From NCBI GenBank assembly GCA_051651625.1, contig JBOFSQ010000005.1:1-28487 (forward strand): a stretch of DNA of 28,487 nucleotides. Reading direction: 5' to 3'. The number at the start of each line of letters is the position of its first letter. Within the stretch, counting starts at the first letter, position 1. The notes beneath the pieces were generated by a model. That model ran no database searches. It was not told the origin of the DNA and saw only the letters and a list, made by a program, of their open reading frames with translations. Source of the DNA: JBOFSQ01 sp051651625 (lineage in GTDB: Bacteria > Planctomycetota > Planctomycetia > Pirellulales > Thermoguttaceae). Shown in pieces: positions 22,138 to 28,487 of the stretch. The translations under genes were made by a program, and so were the position numbers.

Positions 22138-23842
22138 CTGCTTGTCCCTTGATCATTTTCTCAATATCTTCGGGCGAAATCTTCGACGCGACGAACGCTT
22201 GACCGCTCCAAAGTATGGCGATTAATTCGTGGGGGAAGACTGTCTTGATCGTCTCGATGTCGCACGCAAGCGGATCGGGAGCAGTCCAAACGACCGCCTG
22301 TGACGGATCGACCGAGACCAACATCGCCGTGCTTTGCGGATTTGTAATCTGCTGCATTTTGAGGAGACGATTTGCAAACGGTGTCCCTTCGGAGTCGAAG
22401 AGACGGAATGTTGTTTTGTTCGGTTCGGCCACTGCATCGTTTGGTGTTACCGGTTTTGGTAGCGCGAAAATTGGCGGCATTTTGTCGGCGAGTGGTTTGT
22501 TGTGTTCGCTGTCCCACGGTTCACTTATGTTAAACTCCGCAAACAGTTCGCCGTAACCGAGGAGTGGCAAAATGGCGACGCGCCACGACAAAAGCGGCGT
22601 CCCGTCGGGGCCGCATATTCCGCGTTGCGGGAAGAATCCGTTCGTCGCGTTATATTGCACGAACGCCCGCGCGAACGCCTCCAATCGCTGGAATATCGCC
22701 TGATAACGAATCCCTTGTTCCTGCGATGTAAGAAACTCGTTGATAGCACTGTTCCACGACTCGATGCGTGGCGACGTGACTCGAACGAGTCCGCCATCAA
22801 CGGTCGTCGCGATGGCACCGATGAGCGATTCCAAGAACGCAACCGGAATCCCTTCGCGGTCTGCGGGCGTCATCGCACCGAGCGAGACGCGGCTTCCCAA
22901 CAGCCACCCTTCAACTTGCTCTTTGATTTGTCCGGCATCGGCGGCGTTTGGTGTGGCGAGTGTCACTTCGAGAAGTGGCGTGCCTGCGGCGTCACTGTTT
23001 GCTGCGAACACGACAGCGGTTGCGGCCTTGACACTGCCGAGAACTTTTTGCAGCGGTTCGGGGAACGGGAATTGTGCGAAGAGTGATGCGGCGATGGAGT
23101 CGGCAGCGGCTCCACCTTCGTGCGAGACCACTGCGGTAACATCGCCATCTGGCGGTAGGTGCGAAAGTCGGTCGATTGCTGCGCCGCGAGGCTGTTTGCC
23201 GTCGAACGCTTCGGTTATCGTCGCCGATTCGCCTTCCACTAGTACGACCGTTTTCGGATCGGGGAACGCGATTCCAATCGCCATCGGCGGCGGGACTTTC
23301 GCAACGCTTCCGATGTCGTAGTATTTTTGCGTTCCACTGGTGACGGTCGGAATCGATTGTACATTCGGAAACATCTGCTTGAAAAAATCTTCTGGCGTTG
23401 TCGCCTCGACGAGGTTGACTTCCGAGACGCGAACAGGCAGCGGCTGTAACGTCGTTTCACCCGGAATCGGAATGCCAACGACACGAGTTGAAACGACGAC
23501 TCGTTCAATCAGTATCGGTGAGAACATCTGCGGGAAGAGCGGCATGTTGCGAACGAGCGTCACGGCGGCGTTTGCGAGTGTCTCGTGCGACTTCAAAAAA
23601 CGCTGCGGCTTGACGACGATGATCATCGCCGGATCGTCGATGTGCCAGCGGAGATCGACGTCGTGTTTCGGGCCGAGTGCGGCGAGTTCGGCTTCTGTCG
23701 GTAGCGGCACCATCGCCACCGCTGGCGACGAAATCGCCAGACCCGACGCCGAATCGGTCGCCGATTTCTCCGTTGCCGGACGACATCCAGCGAGAACAGT
23801 GAACACAAACAGAGTCAGCAAAATGCGTGCGCGGCTAGTCAT
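22121..23842 (-). CDS. Lipoprotein with C-terminal DUF1559-like domain
   Basis: The 573-aa product has a lipoprotein signal (MTSRARILLTLFVFTVLAGC, lipobox LAGC, lipidated Cys20), so it should be envelope-anchored. An ACGAGG Shine-Dalgarno precedes the ATG. Residues about 60-370 form an uncharacterised mixed region (FLKSHETLANAAVTLVRN, VVLVEGESATITEAFDG). Residues about 385-560 resemble DUF1559 in the form GICGPDGTPLLSWRVAILP then EPWDSEHNKPL, without a pseudopilin helix. The stop lies 17 bases inside the kinase gene that follows, so the two are translationally coupled. A link between the kinase and this envelope protein, for example as sensor or target, is an inference from that overlap. Confidence 0.85.
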   Translation of the reverse strand: MTSRARILLTLFVFTVLAGCRPATEKSATDSASGLAISSPAVAMVPLPTEAELAALGPKHDVDLRWHIDDPAMIIVVKPQRFLKSHETLANAAVTLVRNMPLFPQMFSPILIERVVVSTRVVGIPIPGETTLQPLPVRVSEVNLVEATTPEDFFKQMFPNVQSIPTVTSGTQKYYDIGSVAKVPPPMAIGIAFPDPKTVVLVEGESATITEAFDGKQPRGAAIDRLSHLPPDGDVTAVVSHEGGAAADSIAASLFAQFPFPEPLQKVLGSVKAATAVVFAANSDAAGTPLLEVTLATPNAADAGQIKEQVEGWLLGSRVSLGAMTPADREGIPVAFLESLIGAIATTVDGGLVRVTSPRIESWNSAINEFLTSQEQGIRYQAIFQRLEAFARAFVQYNATNGFFPQRGICGPDGTPLLSWRVAILPLLGYGELFAEFNISEPWDSEHNKPLADKMPPIFALPKPVTPNDAVAEPNKTTFRLFDSEGTPFANRLLKMQQITNPQSTAMLVSVDPSQAVVWTAPDPLACDIETIKTVFPHELIAILWSGQAFVASKISPEDIEKMIKGQADVASP

Positions 23843-23952
23843 AAATAACCTCGTGTGGTTGGTGGGTGTGTGGACACGTTTGTCCAGTGATTACGCCAAA
23901 TTGTACCCGCAATATCCGCTTTGGCGAGACCGACCGTTTTTCTTCCAGTCAA

Positions 23953-24011
23953 CCCAAGGCTGCGGCGCATACACCTTGCCTTGGGCTACAATAAGGTCGC
24001 CGCTACGCGGC
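23953..24011 (+). repeat. Two-hairpin module, copy 2
   Basis: Stem 1 is CCCAAGGC (23953-23960) with GCCTTGGG (23978-23985). Thirteen bases later stem 2 is GCCGC-TAC-GCGGC (23999-24011), followed by TAGGAAAT. Compared with copy 1 (1913-1971), stem 2 has swapped its second T-A pair for C-G on both arms, a compensatory change. Confidence 0.85.
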
Positions 24012-24050
24012 TAGGAAATACTGCATCATTTGTTCGTGAACGGTTATGAA

Positions 24051-24197
24051 TTACCTCGCCCCTTCCACAATCCGAATCTCGTCTTCGGTCAGCCTGTAGA
24101 GTTCGTAGACGATGTGGTCGAATGGGGAGGCGATTTCTTTCGTGGGCGACGGAGTTTGCGGTTCATCTACTTTGTCCGTTAGTGTTTTTGTAACCGT
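24051..24197 (-). pseudogene. Relic of a type IIG-like restriction-modification C-terminus
   Basis: The minus-strand frame from 24197 to the stop at 24051-24053 is 48 codons plus the stop, with no start codon. It ends FDHIVYELYRLTEDEIRIVEGAR. The intact-looking gene at 26054 ends DAIVYELYGLTDEEIGIVEG, so this is the tail of a related gene that lost its 5' part. The 3' flank is also shared: about 36 bases after each stop lies a two-hairpin module (23953-24011 and 25964-26018). Residues differ at several positions, so it is not a recent copy of that gene. Confidence 0.7.
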
Positions 24198-24227
24198 TCA
24201 CATGACCGCCGACATCATTAGCGATTC

Positions 24228-24405
24228 TTTTTTGCGCACAAAGATGCAAAGAGCACAAAGGACACGAAGAGTTTGTCAGGTTTTTTCCTTGCCCGTATGG
24301 CATTCATATCAACGAAGCTGAAATCTATTGATGCCCTACGGGCAAAACCGGATTCTGGTGTGGTCGTTCGTTCTACTGATACTCTTCCCCTATCGGGGAA
24401 ATTGA
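24228..24405 (+). repeat. Partial relative of the 5155-5436 element
   Basis: It begins TTTTTTGCGCACAAAG and follows the order of the first element: GAGCACAAAGGACACGAAG, then a GCCCGTATGGC hairpin, then GCCCTACGGGC, then GTTCTACTGATA, then TTCCCCTATCGGGGAA near 24386-24401. The right 42-bp arm is missing. The last hairpin differs from the first copy (CCCCTAGCGGGG) while staying palindromic. Confidence 0.65.
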
Positions 24406-24462
24406 TAGTCGCGCACCGCCATTGACCTGATATTTTCGATCCGCTCTACTTCTTTTTGTTGA

Positions 24463-24526
24463 ACCACGGAGACACGGAGAGCACAGAGAAGACAATTCCT
24501 CTCCGTGCCCTTTGTGTCTCCGTGGT
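24463..24526. repeat. Long CCACGGAGACACGGAG inverted repeat
   Basis: The 26-base arms ACCACGGAGACACGGAG... (24463-24488) and ...TGTCTCCGTGGT (24501-24526) pair with a few mismatches around a 12-base centre. Repeats of this wording are common in several environmental bacterial phyla. It resembles the ACAAAG-rich arms of the 5155-5436 element. Confidence 0.7.
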
Positions 24527-24697
24527 AAAATTCCGAATGCCAACTTTGTGACGTGATGCAGTATATTCGCGTCCTACAGACGCACCGAATTTTAGCCGCA
24601 CCACCGGCGGTTGCGCTTGCCGCTCTCGCGGCGGCACTTACCGCCGGTTATTAAAATCACGTCCCATCGGGACGAATATCAAAAGGAATCAAAACAC

Positions 24698-25092
24698 AAT
24701 AGAAGCCGGAAAGGAGGCGGTACTCCGCCGTATTGACGGTGAACAAGTGTAGACCACAACTCCGTTAGTATCTGTCAACTTTCGTGACCGAATATTTCTT
24801 TGATGAGTCTCATATTCTCGAATGCCGTTAGGCATTCCGTTATGGTAGCACGCACGCGACGTGTAACGAAAACAACTCCGTAGGAGTTGCGTTATGGTCA
24901 TCACACGTCTCTACCATAACGGAACCCCTAATGGGGTTCGGATTGCGTTATCACACGTCTTCTACCATAACGAAATCCCTACGGGATTGAAGAAATGATG
25001 CCATTGAAGTATGCAGTCATGCGAGTTGTGGGCAACTAAAAAACTTGACAGATACTTCCGTCAATACGCTGCGCTCCTTTCCGGCTGCTATT
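24698..25092. repeat. 395-bp element: terminal inverted repeats around a palindrome array
   Basis: The left end (24698-24778) reads AATAGAAGCCGGAAAGGAG, then CGTATTGACGG, then AGTATCTGTCAA. The right end (25042-25092) is the complement of the same three blocks in reverse order, with two short insertions in the left arm. Inside are four palindromes: 24820-24837 (GAATGCC...), 24873-24889 (CAACTCCGTAGGAGTTG), 24922-24939 (GAACCCC...) and 24974-24988 (AATCCCTACGGGATT). They alternate with inverted GTTATGGTAG/CTACCATAAC copies. No gene lies inside. Confidence 0.65.
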
Positions 25093-25160
25093 ACACGCGA
25101 AATGCCAACGTTCGTGAACGATGACAGAAACGAATTGTCACGAAAAATGTGTTTTGCACG

Positions 25161-25685
25161 TTAGCGTTGTAACACCCTAACGATCTCCTCTACGCTTCGT
25201 GCTATCGCACCCAAGTGGTCGGAGCCAACACGTTCTTCTGTATTGATACTGCTACCCAACTGTAATGTTTGTGTCCTCGTCGGTTCCTTGACCGTGATGG
25301 TAATTGATTCCTTGTTGTATTCTCTGTGGATGGAAGAAAGTGAGGAACCGCCTGTTAGTCCATTTTGGATGGTGAAGCTAAGTCGGCAACAGTAAGACTC
25401 TTGAGGTTTGATGAAGGCAATCTCCTGAAAAAGGTGATCTTCGCAAAACACTTTCACGTTTTTCGCAACGGAATTGCCATCGTTATAGATTTCCAGCACG
25501 ATTGCCTCGAATGCCCCACGATGTGGCTGTATGACCACTTTACAAAGCAACTCGCTGTGCTTCTTTGTCTGATACAAGTATGATTGGATTTGCAACCACA
25601 CAAGCATCAAAGTCAGAAACACAAATGCGACGTAATAAGTCGCTTCCAACACGTCTTTATAGAAATTCAAAGGATATTCTGTCAT
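25161..25685 (-). CDS. Hypothetical membrane-anchored protein (174 aa)
   Basis: The product has an N-terminal membrane helix (about residues 16-37, YYVAFVFLTLMLVWLQIQSYL). A soluble domain with alternating beta character follows (CKVVIQPHRGAFEAIVLEIYNDGNSVAKNVKVFC, EIAFIKPQESYCCRLSFTI), and a helical C-terminus ends AIARSVEEIVRVLQR. The middle reads like an immunoglobulin-like sandwich with an 'NDGNSVAKNV' turn typical of domains that describe neighbours of uncharged backbone (CARDB-like); this is a weak resemblance. No family is recognised. The ribosome-binding site is weak. AT content is higher than in the neighbouring genes, and it lies between a decayed and a damaged restriction gene, which suggests an acquired accessory region. 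Confidence 0.7.
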   Translation of the reverse strand: MTEYPLNFYKDVLEATYYVAFVFLTLMLVWLQIQSYLYQTKKHSELLCKVVIQPHRGAFEAIVLEIYNDGNSVAKNVKVFCEDHLFQEIAFIKPQESYCCRLSFTIQNGLTGGSSLSSIHREYNKESITITVKEPTRTQTLQLGSSINTEERVGSDHLGAIARSVEEIVRVLQR

Positions 25686-25776
25686 ATCACTATACTCAAA
25701 ACGGGGTGTAATTGTATGTTTTCAAAATGCCGAGTTTTTGTCCGGTTCGTGTTTGTTTTCGTTGTGACATTTCCTA

Positions 25777-25836
25777 GTCCCGCTAGGGACGGTCTTATTG
25801 TAGCCGAGGGCAAGACGTACTCGTCGCAGCCCTCGG
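25777..25836 (-). repeat. Two-hairpin module, copy 4 (minus strand)
   Basis: Read on the minus strand, stem 1 is CCGAGGGC/GCCCTCGG (arms at 25829-25836 and 25804-25811). After exactly 13 bases comes stem 2, GTCCC-TAGC-GGGAC (25777-25790), then TAGGAAATG. A further GTCCCGTAGGGAC palindrome lies at 25861-25873. The 368-bp interval from 25686 to 26053 holds no gene. Confidence 0.8.
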
Positions 25837-25963
25837 TTTGTGTCAACAAAACGGAATGAAGTCCCGTAGGGACGACCTTATTCCGAATCAACAACATCAA
25901 CGCTTTCGATGCGTTCAAATAAGGCCGCTCCTACGGAGCTACGGATTGTGTTGTGGCCATCAA

Positions 25964-26018
25964 CCGAGGGTTGCGCTTCGCTACACCCTCGGCTACAATT
26001 AGGTCGTCGCTACGCGAC
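25964..26018 (+). repeat. Two-hairpin module, copy 3
   Basis: Stem 1 is CCGAGGGT (25964-25971) with ACCCTCGG (25985-25992). Stem 2, GTCGC-TAC-GCGAC (26006-26018), follows after 13 bases, and TAGGAAA follows it. It is preceded by CTACGGATTGTGT, as in copy 1. It sits 35 bases beyond the stop codon of the restriction-modification gene. Confidence 0.85.
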
Positions 26019-26053
26019 TAGGAAACACGGCCTCCATTTGTTCGTAACCAACT

Positions 26054-27105
26054 TCACCCTTCCACAATCCCAATTTCCTCATCCGTCAGCCCATATAGTT
26101 CGTACACAATCGCGTCGATTTGTTGGTCGAGGATTTCGATGCGTTGTGTGTGCGTTTTGCGGTCGGTGTCGGAAATTGCGGCGAGAAGTTTCTCCTGCGC
26201 CGAAAGCATCTGGTCTACCAGTGAGACAAGTTTGTCGCGGTGTGCGCGTGATTTTTTGTCGGACAAATCGAGAGCAGGAATCGGAAAGTCATTGATAAGA
26301 TTGATTTTGATCTCCGCAAACATCTTGCCGACACGCGGCTGCACCGTTTGATAATACCACGTCAACAAACGCGAATTGAGAAGACCAAGATAAAATCGCA
26401 AGTCGATGTCGTCTCGATTTGGAAGACAAACAAACACGTTGTTGCTAAAGTAGTAACCGTCTTCATCTAAACACGCAAGCACAAAATCGCCTGTTCTGCG
26501 AATGACGAGTTTCGGCGTTTCAAAGTAGTCGGGATGCCCAAGTCCGGCATAGTCGTTTTTGCCCAAACAATCCTTCGTGTAGTGAACCCATTGACCGTTC
26601 CAATGAAGGTGATAACGCTGCACCTCGTCTCTGCCCAAAATCAGCTTGCGACATTTGCTGTTGAGTTTTTTGTTGACAAAAAGTTTTTCACGGACGTTGC
26701 CAGTGTGAATCCCTTCGTGAACATCAAACACGCTTCTAAAACGCGGCAACGACGACAGTTTTTGCAAGATGTTCCAAGAACTATCCGTCAAGTGAAGGTT
26801 GAACTTGTAACCCGGCAACTTTTCAAAAACACTTTGCGAAAGTTTGCGGCTCGCAGTTGTTTCGTCTTTGTGGCGAATCGTAATTTTAACCTTGCCTTCA
26901 CGCCCACCTTTCTGACCTGTTATCGTACACGCTTCAAGGTTGACTTGCTGAAACGCCTTGCCCCAATGAGCGATAGTGCGGAAGGCGATATTGTCGAGCA
27001 AAAACCGTCGCGTCGATTCGTAATTTTTGAGCAAGATAATATCCGGCAACACTTGTCCCCAAACGCCCGTCGCATTCAACAAGTGAACCGACTGCTCGAT
27101 AAAAA
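26054..27105 (-). CDS. Type IIG R-M enzyme, C-terminal part after frameshift
   Basis: This frame continues the protein of the upstream segment after a frameshift near 27101-27105. It resumes FIEQSVHLLNATGVWGQVLPDIIL, the usual continuation of Eco57I/TaqI-class methylases after the NPPW motif. It then carries a target-recognition region (KLILGRDEVQRYHLHW, YFSNNVFVCLPNRDDIDL, LGLLNSRLLTWYYQTVQPRVG, INLINDFPIPA) that matches the TaqI-like C-terminal specificity domain style. The coiled end is DAIVYELYGLTDEEIGIVEG. An open frame continues back to 27268, but that part reads the methylase motifs out of frame and is not real. On its own this segment has no catalytic residues. Confidence 0.8.
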
Positions 27106-28487
27106 CCGCGACAAGTCTGGAATGCCAACCGATGCCGCTGGAAATTTCCCAGCATAATACGCCTTCTCGTCGTCCGAAAACTTGGCGGCCTTTTGTCCCC
27201 ACGGCGGATTCCCGATCACGCAATCGAATCCGCCGCTCTTGAAAATCGCTGGGAACTCTTTGTGCCAATCGAAGGCGTTGATGCGGCGGATTTCGTTGTC
27301 GCCGAAGAGCGGCATTTCTTTGTCGAGATAAAAGTCGCTGCCGATTAAAGAGTTGCCGCAGCGGATGTTGGCGTCGAGATTCGGCAGCATTTTCAAGGTT
27401 GAATGCCGCAGCAGTAATCCCGCCGACTCGTCGGTCTCGTTTTCTAGCAGTTTCAAGTAGAGCGACAACTTCGTCACTTCCACCGCAATCGGGTCGATGT
27501 CTACGCCGAAAATCGACGCGAGCAAAATCCGCTGCTTTTCTTCAATCGAAAGCAGATACGTTTCGTGACGCGATTCGTAAATGAGTCCACTTTTGAGCGA
27601 CTTTTTGAGATTCTTTTCGCTGGTGTAAAACGCGAGATGCGAGTTCAAAAGAAACGTGTACGCGCCGACGAGAAAACTCCCACTGCCGCACGCTGGGTCG
27701 AGTACGGTGACGTTGCGATTCACGTCAAACTTTTCCCCCACCGTTTCGGCGATGATGTAATCGACGATGTATTGCGGCGTGTAATAAACTCCGCCCGCCT
27801 TGCGAACTTCCGGCTTCTCCTCGACCTTCGCAACGTGACTCGGCGACAACACAATCGTCTTGCCGAGGAAACGTTCGTATATGCTGCCGAGAATCTCTAT
27901 CGGCAAGACCGAAAACTCATATGGACTTTCAGGATAATAAAGCCCCGCAATAATTGGCTTGAGAACTTTGTCGTCGATGCGGATTTTTTCGAGCCACGCT
28001 TCGTGCTTGAAGAGTCCGGCGTTGTATTTTTCGTCGGCAAAACCGAAGAGACGCTGCAAACCGCTGTAAATGTCGCCCTTTCGCGCGACGGCGAGAAGTG
28101 CTTCGTATTCTTCGATGCGTCTGTCTTCGGCGATTCGCAAAAAAAGAATGCGGTCAACGATTCGCTGAACGGCAACATTGAGAAGGTGCGAATCGAGCGA
28201 CGGATTTTGTTTGGCGATGTTTTTTGCAAGCGTTAACCGCCACTCTTCGACGAGTGCAAGAATCTCGTCATCGACTTCGCTGGTGCCGCGTTTGTTTTTC
28301 TTCGACTGAACGTAACGGTCGAAGCTGCCTCGCAGAATCGCTTCTTTGGAGAACGTGTCGATCAGGAAGTCGAACTTGTCGAGATATTCGTCGTACTTGC
28401 AATAGAAGATTCGTGCTGTCGATGCTTTGTCGTCTTTGTGCGGTTTGATGCGCGTGTCGTAGACGGCGAACTCTTCAAAGTCGGTGA
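27076..28487 (-). CDS. Type IIG R-M enzyme, N-terminal part (5' end outside window)
   Basis: The minus-strand frame is open from the window's right edge to a stop at 27076, and no true start is visible. The visible part begins TDFEEFAVYDTRIKP, a typical linker of type IIG enzymes between nuclease and helical domains. It continues with a helical region (IFYCKYDEYLDKFDFLID, VDRILFLRIAEDRRIEEYE) and a methylase domain: GGVYYTPQYIVDYI, then motif I LDPACGSGSFL (27669-27707), FGVDIDPIAVEVTKLSL, and motif IV NPPWG (27196-27210). These enzymes methylate adenine N6 with S-adenosylmethionine and cut nearby DNA. The frame ends prematurely at ...GIPDLSRFLSSSRFTC after a frameshift, so the recognition domain is separated from it. 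Confidence 0.85.
   Translation of the reverse strand, partial: TDFEEFAVYDTRIKPHKDDKASTARIFYCKYDEYLDKFDFLIDTFSKEAILRGSFDRYVQSKKNKRGTSEVDDEILALVEEWRLTLAKNIAKQNPSLDSHLLNVAVQRIVDRILFLRIAEDRRIEEYEALLAVARKGDIYSGLQRLFGFADEKYNAGLFKHEAWLEKIRIDDKVLKPIIAGLYYPESPYEFSVLPIEILGSIYERFLGKTIVLSPSHVAKVEEKPEVRKAGGVYYTPQYIVDYIIAETVGEKFDVNRNVTVLDPACGSGSFLVGAYTFLLNSHLAFYTSEKNLKKSLKSGLIYESRHETYLLSIEEKQRILLASIFGVDIDPIAVEVTKLSLYLKLLENETDESAGLLLRHSTLKMLPNLDANIRCGNSLIGSDFYLDKEMPLFGDNEIRRINAFDWHKEFPAIFKSGGFDCVIGNPPWGQKAAKFSDDEKAYYAGKFPAASVGIPDLSRFLSSSRFTC
27101..27105 (-). other. Probable -1 frameshift in a homopolymer
   Basis: On the minus strand the sequence is CGG-TTTTT-ATCGAG. One more T would give Ser-Arg-Phe-Phe-Ile-Glu-Gln and join the two halves of the restriction-modification gene without loss. 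This is either a genuine inactivating mutation or a sequencing/assembly error. Confidence 0.7.

Larger units (their letters stand above)
23843..25160. repeat. Repeat field 2 (about 1.3 kb, no intact gene)
   Basis: From left to right the interval holds a two-hairpin module (23953-24011), a decayed restriction-modification gene tail (24051-24197), a partial copy of the 5155-5436 element (24228-24405), a long hairpin (24463-24526), GC-rich palindromes around 24600-24670, and a 395-bp element with terminal inverted repeats (24698-25092). Open frames here are translations of repeats. None has a credible start and family. Confidence 0.8.

Noticed and set aside
27106..27268. Start of the restriction gene's C-terminal frame at 27268
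   Set aside because: In this stretch the other frame encodes the NPPWG motif and its proper continuation, so residues read here are out of frame.

Overview
The window looks like chromosomal DNA of a planctomycete (Planctomycetota, probably the Pirellulales side; this placement is inferred). The evidence is: a type II-pseudopilin-like DUF1559 protein with an RGFTLVELLVVIAIIG start and an H-X9-DG C-terminal motif; a lipoprotein carrying a second DUF1559-like domain; a very large Ser/Thr kinase with a zinc ribbon, TPR-like region and WD40 repeats; large extracytoplasmic DUF4091 and beta-barrel proteins; many genes with weak or no Shine-Dalgarno; and intergenic DNA full of short palindromic repeats. 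No rRNA, tRNA, CRISPR array, integrase or transposase gene is visible.

Layout. 1-486 is a leader/intergenic region with a hairpin. 487-1596 is the DUF1559 pseudopilin. 1597-2981 is a repeat field with three near-identical mirror-symmetric palindromic units; a 57-aa gene lies between the second and third. 2982-5063 is a three-gene operon (coiled-coil membrane protein, Cys-rich DUF6485-like protein, GT-C-like polytopic protein). 5064-5595 is a nested inverted-repeat element. 5596-6954 (minus) is a porin. 7157-8014 (minus) is a pair of unknown genes, divergent from an outer-membrane beta-barrel gene (8222-9379). Then follow a cyclophilin, xseB and a BON-domain protein on the plus strand. A minus-strand GH43 glycosidase, a polytopic membrane protein, a 925-aa DUF4091 protein and an enolase-superfamily enzyme make a loose carbohydrate-related group. 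A tandem 30/31-bp repeat array (18177-18560) separates this group from the convergent kinase. The kinase start overlaps the stop of the upstream DUF1559-like lipoprotein gene. 23843-25160 is a second repeat field with a relic of a restriction-modification gene tail. 25161-25685 encodes a small membrane-anchored protein. The right edge (26054-28487, minus) is a type IIG-like restriction-modification gene that is frameshifted once and runs off the window.

Most notable: (1) a two-hairpin repeat module whose stems change in a compensatory way between copies while the inter-stem spacing stays at 12-13 nt; the mirror-symmetric units are two such modules facing away from each other; (2) repeats lying on the 3' ends of genes so that they supply the stop codon and last residues (xseB, the 391-aa membrane protein, GH43); (3) two other compact non-coding elements with terminal inverted repeats (5068-5494 and 24698-25092); (4) a likely single-base homopolymer frameshift in the type IIG enzyme, plus the decayed C-terminus of a second, related enzyme 2 kb away followed by the same repeat module.
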